DNA of 64,000 bases from Deefgea piscis. GTDB taxonomy: Bacteria; Pseudomonadota; Gammaproteobacteria; Burkholderiales; Chitinibacteraceae. The position numbers and the translations under genes were made by a program. Where the stretch lies: the NCBI RefSeq assembly GCF_013284055.1, contig NZ_CP054143.1:3306494-3370493 (forward strand), written 5' to 3'. Of the stretch, positions 37,916 to 45,779 are shown piece after piece; position 1 is the first letter of the stretch; each line of letters begins with the position of its first letter. Below the pieces are notes generated by a model. It saw only the letters and a list, made by a program, of their open reading frames with translations, searched no databases and was not told the DNA's origin.

Positions 37916-40426
37916 TCAGATCATTACGGTTTCGCATTTTGGACGTGTTTTGAATTCCGTGCGCCAAACTTTTAGTGATTCAATATCTTTCCTAAGCTCA
38001 GGTTCTTCTGGAATGAAATTCGGCACTTCCTGCGACTGACTGTGCTCATAGCAGGAATATTTAGTCATCAGATTATCGATAAACTGGCAATCTGCGTGCT
38101 CGATCTTAGCTAGAACGCCCATCCTGTTATCTGTGGTAATACTTCTCCTATGGCGCTTGACGACCTCATTAAGCAAATCATCTTCAACCGTGCGCTCAAG
38201 TAATTTACGAAAATCACTACAAATACCTTGAGCACTGTTACGGTAAGCATCACCGCCAGCAGCCTCACCGGCCTTCTTAGCTACACCAAGTCGGTCTAAC
38301 AAAATGTTATTTGCTTTTTCAGTTTTGGCGTTCCACGTAGCATTGTCCACAGGATGACCTGCAACCCCGGAATAAGTCTCGATACAAAGCTGCTGAAAAT
38401 GTTGTTTTTTCCACACCTCACCAACCTTCTTAGCTACATCCTCCATGGTTCCGTAGAGCGACAGTCGATGTGTAAACACAATTACCTGCCGAGTTTTTGC
38501 AAGTTCAGCCAATCGACTGGCCACGCTCCATTCAAAATCATGATCTAACGATGAAATAGGGTCATCGAAAATAAACGGCGCAGGCTGCGGTTTGTCAGTC
38601 ACATCAGCTAAGAAAGCAGCAAGTGCGATGATTCGGCGCTCCCCTTCACTCAACACTAATTCAATAGATTGCTTGCCTTGGACAGCCTTCAACTGAAGTC
38701 TATGCAGCACTCTCCCCTTTTCTGCCCTTGCTTTAACAATTTCCACCTGAATCCGACTAGCTCCCAAAAGCTGCAGCTCTCGATTGAAGCGCATGACATA
38801 TGCCTGAGTAATGACCTTTTCTGCGATCGCGGCTGCCTTTATTGAGATGGGCCGGGAGTTTGCCAAAACCTTCCAGTCTTCAAGCACCTTGGCCTGCTTA
38901 AGTCGCTCGATCTCATTGCGAACTGAGCCAGCCTGCTGAGCAATCCATTTTTTTGCCTCTAACGCCAATTTTTCACTCAATGCCTGAGTACGATCGAACC
39001 CTTGTGCATCTATTTCAAATTGAAGAGCCTGAGATTCAAGTTGCTCTGTATGGGCAAGCAATAATCTCTGCACATTACTGTAATCCTGCCACCCTTGAAT
39101 TTCTCCTACTTCGTCGCCGGCAAGCAGGCTGGATCGGACACTCGAAGCCCATTGCCAAAAGGAATTGAAATTCTGTACCCACTCATGCGTATTGATCCCA
39201 GCGGCCTCGCACTGTGTACTGATTTGATCCGCAGTTGGGATGATTGGTAATGCAACAAGGCATTGTGTATAAGAAGCTTCTGCGGCATTTGCATCGCTCT
39301 CTAACTGGCCTTGAATGAATGCCTCAAAATCATGTAACCGCTGCTGAGCATCGGGAGCTAACTCTTGATGGCATAGCACACAGCGCGCATCGCTGGTAAC
39401 AGGGAATGCTAAATCTGGATAAGCCGTTTGAGAATAAACCCTAGCTGCATTCCACATTTCTCGCCAAGTATCAATCCCCACTCCTTCTAACTGAGCAGAA
39501 GTAACTTGTGCTGCCTCAGTAGCAATCAAGCGCTTGCTTTTAGCTGACACCTGTAGCTCTAGAATTACCTGCTGGTTTGCAAGCCCAAAAAACAACTCTC
39601 CTTGCTTCATGCTCTCGGTAACCCGTTCGACTTGAAACTTTGTCGCTCGCTTCTGTTTTGCCTGCGCAGCTGGATCTATTACTTTCAAACGCTCTGAAAT
39701 TTCTTCGAGCTTTCGCCCATCATCCTCACTCCACGTGAGTAGTTGCCCTAGTGCTAGCTCAGCAGTATCAGCACTCAACGCTTTGTAACGCCTTCCTTCT
39801 AGCGTTGCTATGTAATCAATAGGAAGAGTCGGCAATGCACTAACCAGCAGAGTTTGCTCTCCCTGTAAAAGCGCTCGGATCTGATCACACGCAGTGGCTA
39901 GTGCTTCAAACATTCCCACAACATGAGGTGTGTACGAAGCGACGCTCTCATTACGCAGATAGTGAGTAGCCTCGTCACTATCAAATACATCTAGGGCTTG
40001 GATTTCGTCAATGACTGCACTATTAGCGTGCCAGTCTCGCGTTACGCATTTACCTGCAAATTCATAAGTGATCGTGCATTTCTTCTCAATGGGTACAGCC
40101 TTAAAAACATTAGGCTTAAGTTCTCCCGCCCGAGCTTTTCCAGCGGCCCTCTTCAAAATTCGAGTGTAACTTGATTTACCTGACCCATTGTGACCATAAA
40201 TAACAGTTAAGTTGCCTTCGCCAAAAGCAAGTGGGTGTCGAGGCCCTAAGTTTTCAATACCATGCACATCTCCAATACTACTTAAACGCAGCCCTCCCCC
40301 TTCGTGCGGGACTTGAATCAAACTTTCAAATTGGCGAAGTTTCGTGACCTTTTGACCATTGGGCGTTTTCAACAGAGCGCAAATGACTTGTAAATCGTTA
40401 CTTGTCAGATCGCCTTGCCTCAACAA
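37916..40426 (-). CDS. RloC-like AAA ATPase with zinc-hook motif; frameshifted 5' end
   Basis: An 836-residue frame resembling the COG4694 group (RloC, wobble-excising tRNase). P-loop GHNGSGKSS at 78-86, CVLC (Cys349/Cys352) in the coiled-coil middle like a zinc hook, ABC-type LSEGERR near 590 and FIFDDPISSLDHD near 615. Near the C-terminus RKLLE (Arg740, Glu744) and downstream His777/His795 recall the Arg-Glu-His set of PrrC/RloC anticodon nucleases; that is inference. The frame opens at a TTG, but AAGGA precedes an ATG at 40500 whose first seven codons (MLQVQTE) join this frame, giving IRTWLLTQPDWLQEAADR, only if one base is restored near 40477-40482 (GAATTC for GAAATTC). It is a possible defence gene, perhaps inactivated. 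Confidence 0.75.
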   Translation of the reverse strand: MLRQGDLTSNDLQVICALLKTPNGQKVTKLRQFESLIQVPHEGGGLRLSSIGDVHGIENLGPRHPLAFGEGNLTVIYGHNGSGKSSYTRILKRAAGKARAGELKPNVFKAVPIEKKCTITYEFAGKCVTRDWHANSAVIDEIQALDVFDSDEATHYLRNESVASYTPHVVGMFEALATACDQIRALLQGEQTLLVSALPTLPIDYIATLEGRRYKALSADTAELALGQLLTWSEDDGRKLEEISERLKVIDPAAQAKQKRATKFQVERVTESMKQGELFFGLANQQVILELQVSAKSKRLIATEAAQVTSAQLEGVGIDTWREMWNAARVYSQTAYPDLAFPVTSDARCVLCHQELAPDAQQRLHDFEAFIQGQLESDANAAEASYTQCLVALPIIPTADQISTQCEAAGINTHEWVQNFNSFWQWASSVRSSLLAGDEVGEIQGWQDYSNVQRLLLAHTEQLESQALQFEIDAQGFDRTQALSEKLALEAKKWIAQQAGSVRNEIERLKQAKVLEDWKVLANSRPISIKAAAIAEKVITQAYVMRFNRELQLLGASRIQVEIVKARAEKGRVLHRLQLKAVQGKQSIELVLSEGERRIIALAAFLADVTDKPQPAPFIFDDPISSLDHDFEWSVASRLAELAKTRQVIVFTHRLSLYGTMEDVAKKVGEVWKKQHFQQLCIETYSGVAGHPVDNATWNAKTEKANNILLDRLGVAKKAGEAAGGDAYRNSAQGICSDFRKLLERTVEDDLLNEVVKRHRRSITTDNRMGVLAKIEHADCQFIDNLMTKYSCYEHSQSQEVPNFIPEEPELRKDIESLKVWRTEFKTRPKCETVMI

Positions 40427-40500
40427 TCTATCTGCGGCCTCTTGTAACCAGTCAGGTTGCGTCAGCAGCCAGGTACGAATTCAGTTTGAACTTGTAGCAT

Positions 40501-40785
40501 GCATTCCTTTTATTAGCAGAGGAAGACTCCGCTAAATCTGTTAGTTATTTATCCGCCTACGGCTTTGTAAAAAAACCAGGTCAATTGAAATAATCCAGTC
40601 CAAAAATTCAAGCGTAAAAGTTCCGCTGCGCCTACTCATCCACAACCCAAAAAATTATTATAAAAATGTAATTAATTTTTTATTTTATAAAAAAGCTAAT
40701 AAATCATATTCGTTTAGAAAAGATCTTTAACTAGATTTACCTTCTATCACTCCGTTCCGCTAAATCCGATGTAGATTTTTCAACT
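40501..40785. other. AT-rich non-coding stretch upstream of the RloC-like gene
   Basis: No gene is present. The part 40645-40740 is very AT-rich compared with its surroundings. The 11-mer TCCGCTAAATC occurs near 40529 and again near 40756, flanking this segment; with the integrase relic alongside, it may be a remnant attachment repeat. The promoter of the leftward ATPase gene must lie here, but no convincing -35/-10 pair was chosen. Confidence 0.4.
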
Positions 40786-41230
40786 TCAACATCCCGATGC
40801 AAATCCACCGCCCTTAACTGTGTATACCTTGCCAAATTCTTCCAGTTGCCCCGATACCAAAACCACTTCTTGAATCTCGTCGCTCTTCAAACAAGCCGCT
40901 AATGCCTTCATGGCGCAGTTCGTGAAAAGATAAACCGGAAGTCCCTGACAACACACATAGCCGCTCAAAGCGCGACCTTACACCACCTCCATGATAACGG
41001 AATATCCATTCGTCAGCCCGAGCTTGCAATTTAATAATTGAAAATGACTCAGCCAATAAGGGTGATGTTTGATTATTGCCAAGTTTTTCTTGTGGCATTT
41101 TGCGATTGCGGATCAGGATGCTGTGGTGGGCTTCATTCAAAACGGCATGGCGCAGCGAAAGGCGGCGTTGATTTAACGCTGCGGCGCTGATGGTGATTTG
41201 CGTTGGGTTGGCGTTGGATTGGTGGGTTAC
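40786..41230 (-). pseudogene. Frameshifted tyrosine recombinase (integrase) relic
   Basis: Two overlapping frames on the minus strand make one integrase C-terminus. The first (to about 40880) contains LNQRRLSLRHAV and LSFHELRHEGISGLFE, the His-x-x-Arg box of tyrosine recombinases. The second continues EIQEVVLVSGQLEEFGKVYTV, which corresponds to the family's ALISGH...YT segment with the nucleophile Tyr kept and the following-box His changed to Gln. They are joined by a frameshift near 40880. No N-terminal start remains. It marks an older integrated element. Confidence 0.8.
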
Positions 41231-41347
41231 AGGGCTAAGCCACCCTACGTAAAAATCGCCTTACTACGAGGTATTTAACTACAGGCTATGATTTGCATAG
41301 GCTGGATGGCTATACATCGATTAAATTTGTTTTATTCAGACTTTGTG

Positions 41348-41520
41348 CAAATTTTGTGTTGATACCTTACAACGCAAGCGCTGGATTCGCTCGACTGTGG
41401 CTCCTTCCCCCTTGATGGGGGAAGGCTGGGATGGGGGTGTTGAGCTGCACTCCGTAGTTTCACCCTCTCCCTACGCCCTCTCCCATCAAGGGAGAGGGAA
41501 AGCCGCGATGCTTTCAGCAA
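41348..41520 (-). repeat. Palindrome-pair repeat, copy B (inverted relative to copy A)
   Basis: CCTTCCCCC-TTGAT-GGGGGAAGG (41403-41425) and CCCTCTCCC-ATCAA-GGGAGAGGG (41476-41498) are the same two hairpins as in copy A, read on the other strand, with the linker nearly unchanged. It lies in otherwise gene-free sequence between the integrase relic and dusA. Frames crossing it on both strands are artefacts of the repeat. Confidence 0.85.
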
Positions 41521-41694
41521 TATTTGATCACTGGCAATACCCAGCACAAAACGAAAGGCAATCAAACTATTTCCCGTCGCATCCAACCCCCCTTTAACCC
41601 GCCGATTGACTAAAACAAGCCAGCGCGGCGGCAAACGCGTAAAATGGTGCAGATTCAGGGCTTGGCCCGACACTACCGCGATATAGATACTGCA

Positions 41695-41766
41695 ATGTCA
41701 ATTCAAACACCCAACACCCCTTCCCGCCGCTTCTGTATTGCGCCGATGCTCGATTGGACGACCTAA
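41695..41766 (+). pseudogene. dusA: 5' fragment of dusA interrupted by the prophage
   Basis: ATG at 41695 starts MSIQTPNTPSRRFCIAPMLDWTT and a stop follows at once. RRF(C/S)(I/V)APMLDWT is the conserved N-terminus of tRNA-dihydrouridine synthase A, which normally continues DRHCRYF. The break lies exactly where dusA-specific integrases recombine. The remainder of dusA should be at the far end of the prophage, outside the window; a hybrid start there may keep the gene functional. Confidence 0.85.
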
Positions 41767-41813
41767 AAATAAACGCCATATTTATCAACAAGCTAAGCAC
41801 AGTTAAAAATAAA

Positions 41814-41901
41814 TGTAGCACCAACGAATGCACCGATATTTTTAAAAATCGCTGCGCACTATCAAAAATGAGTGCTACACAGCCCAGATGGGCTTTTTTT
41901 T
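41814..41901 (+). ncRNA. Candidate structured RNA with terminator at the prophage end
   Basis: TGTAGCAC (41814-41821) pairs with GTGCTACA (41872-41879) and encloses a smaller hairpin around GATATTTTT/AAAAATC. Directly after comes AGCCC-AGAT-GGGCT and eight T (41881-41901), a plus-strand terminator. No plus-strand gene ends here other than the 23-codon dusA stub. It could be a small RNA or the end of a dusA-promoter transcript. Confidence 0.4.
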
Positions 41902-41957
41902 ATCAGTTCTGCATAGCGCCCACTGTACGTAGAACTGACCGTTTTTATCTTTTCAGC

Positions 41958-42758
41958 TCAAAACAAACCACACAATGCCCCAGCATCCCAATTGGTGATC
42001 ACCAGCTCTTTGCTGCTTTTCACCTGGGCTTGCTTTGCATTATTGCCATTGCTGTATTTAATCTTGAGCTCTTGAATGGTTAGCCCGGCAAAGGCAGCAC
42101 GGATGTCGGGATGATCGTTGATGCTGACCATCACCTTGCCTTCGCAGCTTTTCATAAACTCTGCCATGGCCAGATATTGATCATATTCAAATGGCACGCC
42201 GTACCCTTCGGTTTGCCAATACGGCGGGTCGCAATAAAAGAAGCTGTGCTTACGATCGTAACGACGCATGCAATCGAGCCAATTTAGATTTTCAACGGTG
42301 GTACCCGCCAGGCGTAAATGGGCGGATGAAAGATTCTCTTCAATTCGGCACAGATTGATAATCGGTGCGGTGGTCGCGGTACCGAAGTTTTGTCCGTCGA
42401 CCTTGCCGCCAAAGGCATGCTGCTGCAAATAAAAAAACCGCGCAGCGCGCTGAATATCGGTCAGTGTTTCGGTTTGGGTGGCCTGCAGCCACTTAAATAC
42501 TTGCCGTGATGACAACGCCCATTTGAATTGGCGAACGAACTCCTCTAAATGGTGTTGCACAACACGGTACAGATTAACCAAATCGCCATTGATATCGTTA
42601 ATGACTTCAACTGGGGCAGGAACAGGGCGTAAAAAATACAAAGCGCCGCCACCACAAAAGACTTCAACATAACAATCGTGTGGTGGAAACAAGGGCAATA
42701 GGCGATCAGCCAGTCGGCGCTTACCGCCGAGCCAAGGAATGATGGGGGATGTGGACAT
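41958..42758 (-). CDS. dam: DNA adenine methylase (D12 class)
   Basis: A 266-residue N6-adenine methyltransferase starting MSTSPIIPWLGGKRRLADRL at 42758, with TGGAG 8 bp upstream; a TTG two codons earlier opens the frame. FCGGGAL (34-40) is the AdoMet-binding motif and DPPY (177-180) the catalytic motif. GATC is the likely target but is not proven. The 5' end overlaps com by 38 bp, the arrangement in which phage Mu Com controls mom translation. It lies at the dusA end of the prophage under its own promoter. Confidence 0.92.
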   Translation of the reverse strand: MSTSPIIPWLGGKRRLADRLLPLFPPHDCYVEVFCGGGALYFLRPVPAPVEVINDINGDLVNLYRVVQHHLEEFVRQFKWALSSRQVFKWLQATQTETLTDIQRAARFFYLQQHAFGGKVDGQNFGTATTAPIINLCRIEENLSSAHLRLAGTTVENLNWLDCMRRYDRKHSFFYCDPPYWQTEGYGVPFEYDQYLAMAEFMKSCEGKVMVSINDHPDIRAAFAGLTIQELKIKYSNGNNAKQAQVKSSKELVITNWDAGALCGLF

Positions 42759-42915
42759 CAGCAACTCCAGAGTCAGATCCTTGATTAGGATCGAATTGGA
42801 GGCTCGAGGCCTTCAGATGATTAAGCGCCCCGCACCGGGGACACTTGATAGAAAGTTCAATAAATCGCCCTTCTGCGAGCTTTTTATTGCACTGAGAACA
42901 ACGTATATTTTGCAT
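42721..42915 (-). CDS. com: Com family zinc-finger translational regulator
   Basis: A 64-residue protein MQNIRCSQCNKKL... with two CxxC pairs (Cys6/Cys9 and Cys25/Cys28) forming the zinc finger of the Mu Com family. Mu Com binds mRNA and frees the mom start codon. Here the overlapping downstream gene is a Dam methylase instead of mom. The ATG lies only 5 bp after a TATAAT, so the transcript is predicted to be leaderless or nearly so. Confidence 0.88.
   Translation of the reverse strand: MQNIRCSQCNKKLAEGRFIELSIKCPRCGALNHLKASSLQFDPNQGSDSGVADVHIPHHSLARR
42776..42792 (-). promoter_or_regulatory. Stem-loop at the com-dam junction
   Basis: GATCCT-TGATT-AGGATC: perfect 6-bp arms, 5-nt loop, ending 7 bp before the ribosome site of dam. 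It lies inside com. By analogy with Mu com-mom it may mask dam translation until Com binds. It also holds two GATC sites. Confidence 0.5.
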
Positions 42916-42920
42916 AGCAC

Positions 42921-42943
42921 ATTATAGAACAAACGTTCTTTTT
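42921..42943 (-). promoter_or_regulatory. com-dam promoter with recA-like operator
   Basis: On the minus strand: five A, GAAC-GTTT-GTTC, then TATAAT sharing the next position. The same layout with one changed base in the spacer (GATT) lies before recA at 26342-26364. No good -35 is present at the usual distance, so a weak or activator-assisted promoter is likely. Confidence 0.7.
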
Positions 42944-42967
42944 ATGTTTGTAAAATGCAAAAAAAAA

Positions 42968-42996
42968 CCCACCCTTGCCATATAAGCAAGGGTGGG
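42968..42996. terminator. Bidirectional terminator downstream of the lysis genes
   Basis: CCCACCCTTGC / GCAAGGGTGGG, 11 bp, 7-nt loop, with A-run on the left and TTATTTTTTA on the right. It ends the late transcript before com-dam. A decayed copy lies at 36813-36837. Confidence 0.88.
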
Positions 42997-43095
42997 CTGA
43001 TTATTTTTTAGTCACGACGATCAAGCCGCATGGGCGTTCGGTTTGATCCGCTTATCTACTACTTATCCACAGCATTAACCTCAGCTTTTGTGGAT

Positions 43096-43662
43096 TTAAA
43101 ATACCCATCCAGCTCGAACTCGGGCGGTGTTTTTACCCGATAGGCTTTGCGCCAAATCTACGCCCAGCCGCACACGCGATAAATCGCGCTCGAGCCAAAT
43201 GCCTTTTTCACGATCACTGCTATAACTCACACCTACCGCCCAAACTTTAGCCGGCGGTGGGATATAGCTGGCCTCGAGTGGCATATCAATGGCACTGACC
43301 ACTTCGCCATCTTGCGAGCTGGCGACGATGCGCCGACCATCGCCCGATTGCACTAAGCTCAAATCAACCGTTACCGGCGGACAATCTAGCACCGAGGCTT
43401 GATTTGCTGATGGTTTTGGCTTCACAGTCACTGCAATGCGCCGCTCTTCTCGGCTACCCGTTGGCAAAACATGCGGTGCTGACGACGGTTTGGCGACAGG
43501 GCTTCGCGCAGCAATCACACTGCCGTCGCTTTGTTGCACGGCGGGCAATGCCGTTACCACTTCAGAAACAGGATGGCGATAATCCCCAAGCAGATAACCG
43601 AGCCAAGCAACAAACAGGAACACAAGCAGTACGATGACATTTTTAAGGGTTAGTTGTTTCAT
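43096..43662 (-). CDS. Phage lysis accessory / spanin-like membrane protein
   Basis: A 188-residue protein starting MKQLTLKNVIVLLVFLFVAW at 43662, its ATG overlapping the M15 peptidase stop by 4 bp. One N-terminal membrane helix, then a long periplasmic part with a Ser/Pro-rich linker and a beta-rich C-terminus ending RVRAGWVF. Topology and position after the endolysin suggest an inner-membrane spanin component or similar, but no second embedded gene was recognised. A truncated copy lies at 36939-37108. Confidence 0.6.
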   Translation of the reverse strand: MKQLTLKNVIVLLVFLFVAWLGYLLGDYRHPVSEVVTALPAVQQSDGSVIAARSPVAKPSSAPHVLPTGSREERRIAVTVKPKPSANQASVLDCPPVTVDLSLVQSGDGRRIVASSQDGEVVSAIDMPLEASYIPPPAKVWAVGVSYSSDREKGIWLERDLSRVRLGVDLAQSLSGKNTARVRAGWVF

Positions 43663-44093
43663 CGCGCAGTCCGCCATTCTTTACGCTCATAGTGCGGATA
43701 ATCTGGCGTTTTCCAGCGGCCACCCCACACAAAACCAAAGCGCTCGCCAATCGGCCCTAGGCTTAAATAAAAACCCAATTCTCTGGCGTTATTGCCTTGC
43801 AAGTACTTACCGTTTTCAAACACACCGACATCGAGCGCCTCAGCGTCGCCATGCGGCGTTTCTGGCAAATCGGTGTTATGCGCGCTGCTTTGGGTCCATG
43901 TCACTTTAGGTCCCTGCTTGGTTCGCCCTTGCGCGTACAAAGCATTTTGCTCAGACTGCGGCCGCCAAGTGCAAGTCAAACGCACTTCAAGCGCTGGAGT
44001 TTGCTGTTGTAACGTGGCATTGGCTTCGGCAATAAATTGCTCAGCAAGCCCACGGATGCTGGCGTGTAAATCTTTGAGTTCACGACTAGACAT
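43659..44093 (-). CDS. M15-family endolysin (VanY-like peptidase)
   Basis: A 144-residue peptidase starting MSSRELKDLHASIRGLAEQF. Substrate and metal motifs: TCTWRPQSEQNALYAQGRT, SAHNTDLPETPHGDAEALD and WGGRWKTPDYPHYE, the M15 zinc site. It lacks a signal peptide, so release would depend on the holin encoded upstream. It is the intact partner of the duplicate at 37145-37579. Confidence 0.9.
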   Translation of the reverse strand: MSSRELKDLHASIRGLAEQFIAEANATLQQQTPALEVRLTCTWRPQSEQNALYAQGRTKQGPKVTWTQSSAHNTDLPETPHGDAEALDVGVFENGKYLQGNNARELGFYLSLGPIGERFGFVWGGRWKTPDYPHYERKEWRTAR

Positions 44094-44105
44094 GATTTTT
44101 TCCAT

Positions 44106-44138
44106 AAAAAACCCGCCAATCCATACAGACAGGCGGGT
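44106..44138 (-). terminator. Hairpin with T-run between holin and endolysin genes
   Basis: ACCCGCC (44111-44117) / GGCGGGT (44132-44138), 14-nt loop, followed on the minus strand by TTTTTT. It would cause partial termination ahead of the endolysin gene. Confidence 0.7.
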
Positions 44139-44155
44139 CGTTGAGCGATGACGAA

Positions 44156-44437
44156 TTAACCGCCGTTGATTTTGTTGGCTTGCTTCTTAAACCAGAGCTC
44201 GACAAATTGCGCGCCAACAATCCCCAGTGCCGAGCCCATCGCCAGCAAAGCAATGGGGTGCAAATCGGGGATCTGAATCAACGCCAAACCGGCAATCGAC
44301 GACGTTGCCGCGCCCAAGATTGAACGCCCAAAACACAAGCGCACCGTCAATTCCTCTTTCGAAACCAGCAACTTACCCAGCCCGATCAAAGCCCCCGCCA
44401 CTAACACGCTGATTAATGTTTTTTCATGTTCTTGCAT
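44156..44437 (-). CDS. Phage holin
   Basis: A 93-residue protein with two to three hydrophobic segments (SVLVAGALIGLGKLLV; SILGAATSSIAGLALI; PIALLAMGSALGIVGAQFV) and a charged tail (WFKKQANKINGG). Size, topology and place directly upstream of the endolysin mark it as the holin that permeabilises the inner membrane to time lysis. Confidence 0.85.
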   Translation of the reverse strand: MQEHEKTLISVLVAGALIGLGKLLVSKEELTVRLCFGRSILGAATSSIAGLALIQIPDLHPIALLAMGSALGIVGAQFVELWFKKQANKINGG

Positions 44438-44443
44438 ATCGCT

Positions 44444-45025
44444 TCACCGATCTTGAGACGTAAAAAAACCCGCTTTTGCGGGAGGTTGATTTTCTGTTTT
44501 GCCCCGCTGCATTAGCGGACTAAACCGATGACAAATCGGGATTCGCTCAGTCGGATCGCGTAGCAAATTACCCAGCTTCCACCCGACGCGAATATTGATG
44601 CAACGCCCAAACAGCGACGGCCAAGTTGCCGAAAACTCAAACGCACAGCGACCTTTTTGATCAGTCACCAGCGTTAAATACGCGCCGGGGATATACGTCG
44701 GCACGCGCCGCGCCTGCAAATTGCCCCAATGCCGAAAAGTCGGACGATCAAACGTTTGCCCAAGCCAAAACGAAAAGCCTGCTGCAGGATTGCGCCACTG
44801 CCACAGCACATACGTCCACCAACTGGCGGTGTGCGACGCACAAAAACCAGCATCGCCATTGCAGCCATCCATGCGCGAGTCCGGCGTTTGAAACCACCAT
44901 AGCCAAGGCGGCAAATAACCATCGCGTCGAACAAACAGTGCAATCACCGGCGCCAGTAGCATCGCCAGCACCGTAAACAGCACATCAATCAAGGCCAAAA
45001 ATGGCCACATCATGATCAGCCTCAT
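44444..45025 (-). CDS. Phage membrane-associated protein of unknown function
   Basis: A 193-residue protein starting MRLIMMWPFLALIDVLFTVL at 45025, with ATGA overlap to the fibre-assembly gene. One or two N-terminal membrane helices precede a Trp-rich soluble part (WLWWFQTPDSRMDGCNGD; SWWTYVLWQWRNPAAGFSF). The DGYLPPWLWWFQTPD pattern is known to me from uncharacterised tailed-phage proteins near lysis genes. A terminator hairpin (44469-44482) with T-run lies inside its last codons, so the true message may be shorter. Confidence 0.65.
   Translation of the reverse strand: MRLIMMWPFLALIDVLFTVLAMLLAPVIALFVRRDGYLPPWLWWFQTPDSRMDGCNGDAGFCASHTASWWTYVLWQWRNPAAGFSFWLGQTFDRPTFRHWGNLQARRVPTYIPGAYLTLVTDQKGRCAFEFSATWPSLFGRCINIRVGWKLGNLLRDPTERIPICHRFSPLMQRGKTENQPPAKAGFFTSQDR
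44462..44482 (-). terminator. Terminator overlapping the 3' end of the preceding phage gene
   Basis: CCCGC-TTTT-GCGGG (44469-44482) followed on the minus strand by TTTTTTT. The reading frame continues past it to a stop at 44444. Confidence 0.75.
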
Positions 45026-45765
45026 GCTGGCCACCCCACGACATACGCCGCAAGCGCTTCGCCACTCAGTTTTTCAACTTCGGCTTTCATCGTCCTTTGT
45101 CGATCGTGAATCCGAAACCCCTGCGCGAAAATGGCTTGGTCATGCGCAGCGTTGAGGTGCGATAGTTGCAAGTGAGTCATCGGCACATCGACATTATCGG
45201 CGTCAGTCCAATAAAACCCGTTCGGCAATGACGGCATTTTGACGCTGTTTTGTAATCGCGTCGCAACCGCCACGCCGCCGTCCCATGTGTGCTCGGCGTG
45301 GCCAAACAAAAACCCTGTTTGCTCTTGCTGGTCGCGCCAGTTGTTGATTTGTAGCGTCACGCGCTCACGCGATCGTGCATCGAGCTCAGCTTGTTTTTCA
45401 GCGTTAAACACCCAGCCTTTACCCGACCACGCATGCGCTGGCGACGGGCGTGGCAACTCAGTCGCCTGCACGTCTGACGGCAGTTGTCCGATTTCAGTAA
45501 TCGATACCCCATCCCCGTTTAGTGTTGAAAACAAGGCCACACTTCGCCAATCGGGCAATACGTGCCATGCGCCATCCGCAGCACACTCCGGCACCGAGCC
45601 ATCCACTGATCGAAATACCGAAACCTCGCGCGCTTGCACGGCTGGCGGATCAATCGGCGTTGCATACGTTGGAATTAAAGGCACATCGGGTTCAAGCGAA
45701 GAAAAATCGGCAACGACCTCTGTAATGAATTCGCCAGTCGCTGATGAGTAATGATTGATTTTCAT
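45022..45765 (-). CDS. Tail fibre assembly protein (DUF4376-like)
   Basis: A 247-residue protein starting MKINHYSSATGEFITE at 45765. The N-terminal half carries the fibre-assembly pattern SPAHAWSGKGWVFNAEKQAEL. The C-terminal part (RDQQEQTGFLFGHAEHTWDGG onward) resembles the DUF4376 domain. Such proteins help fold and attach trimeric tail fibres. It lies directly behind the fibre gene. Confidence 0.8.
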   Translation of the reverse strand: MKINHYSSATGEFITEVVADFSSLEPDVPLIPTYATPIDPPAVQAREVSVFRSVDGSVPECAADGAWHVLPDWRSVALFSTLNGDGVSITEIGQLPSDVQATELPRPSPAHAWSGKGWVFNAEKQAELDARSRERVTLQINNWRDQQEQTGFLFGHAEHTWDGGVAVATRLQNSVKMPSLPNGFYWTDADNVDVPMTHLQLSHLNAAHDQAIFAQGFRIHDRQRTMKAEVEKLSGEALAAYVVGWPA

Positions 45766-45779
45766 ATCGAGATGTTCCA

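Noticed and set aside
37698..38039. Plus-strand frame opposite the end of the RloC-like gene
   Set aside because: Starts at TTG, crosses a terminator and runs antisense into a well supported gene.
41332..41673. Long frames on both strands around 41.3-41.7 kb
   Set aside because: They arise from the palindrome-pair repeat; the same sequence recurs between nirB and narK.
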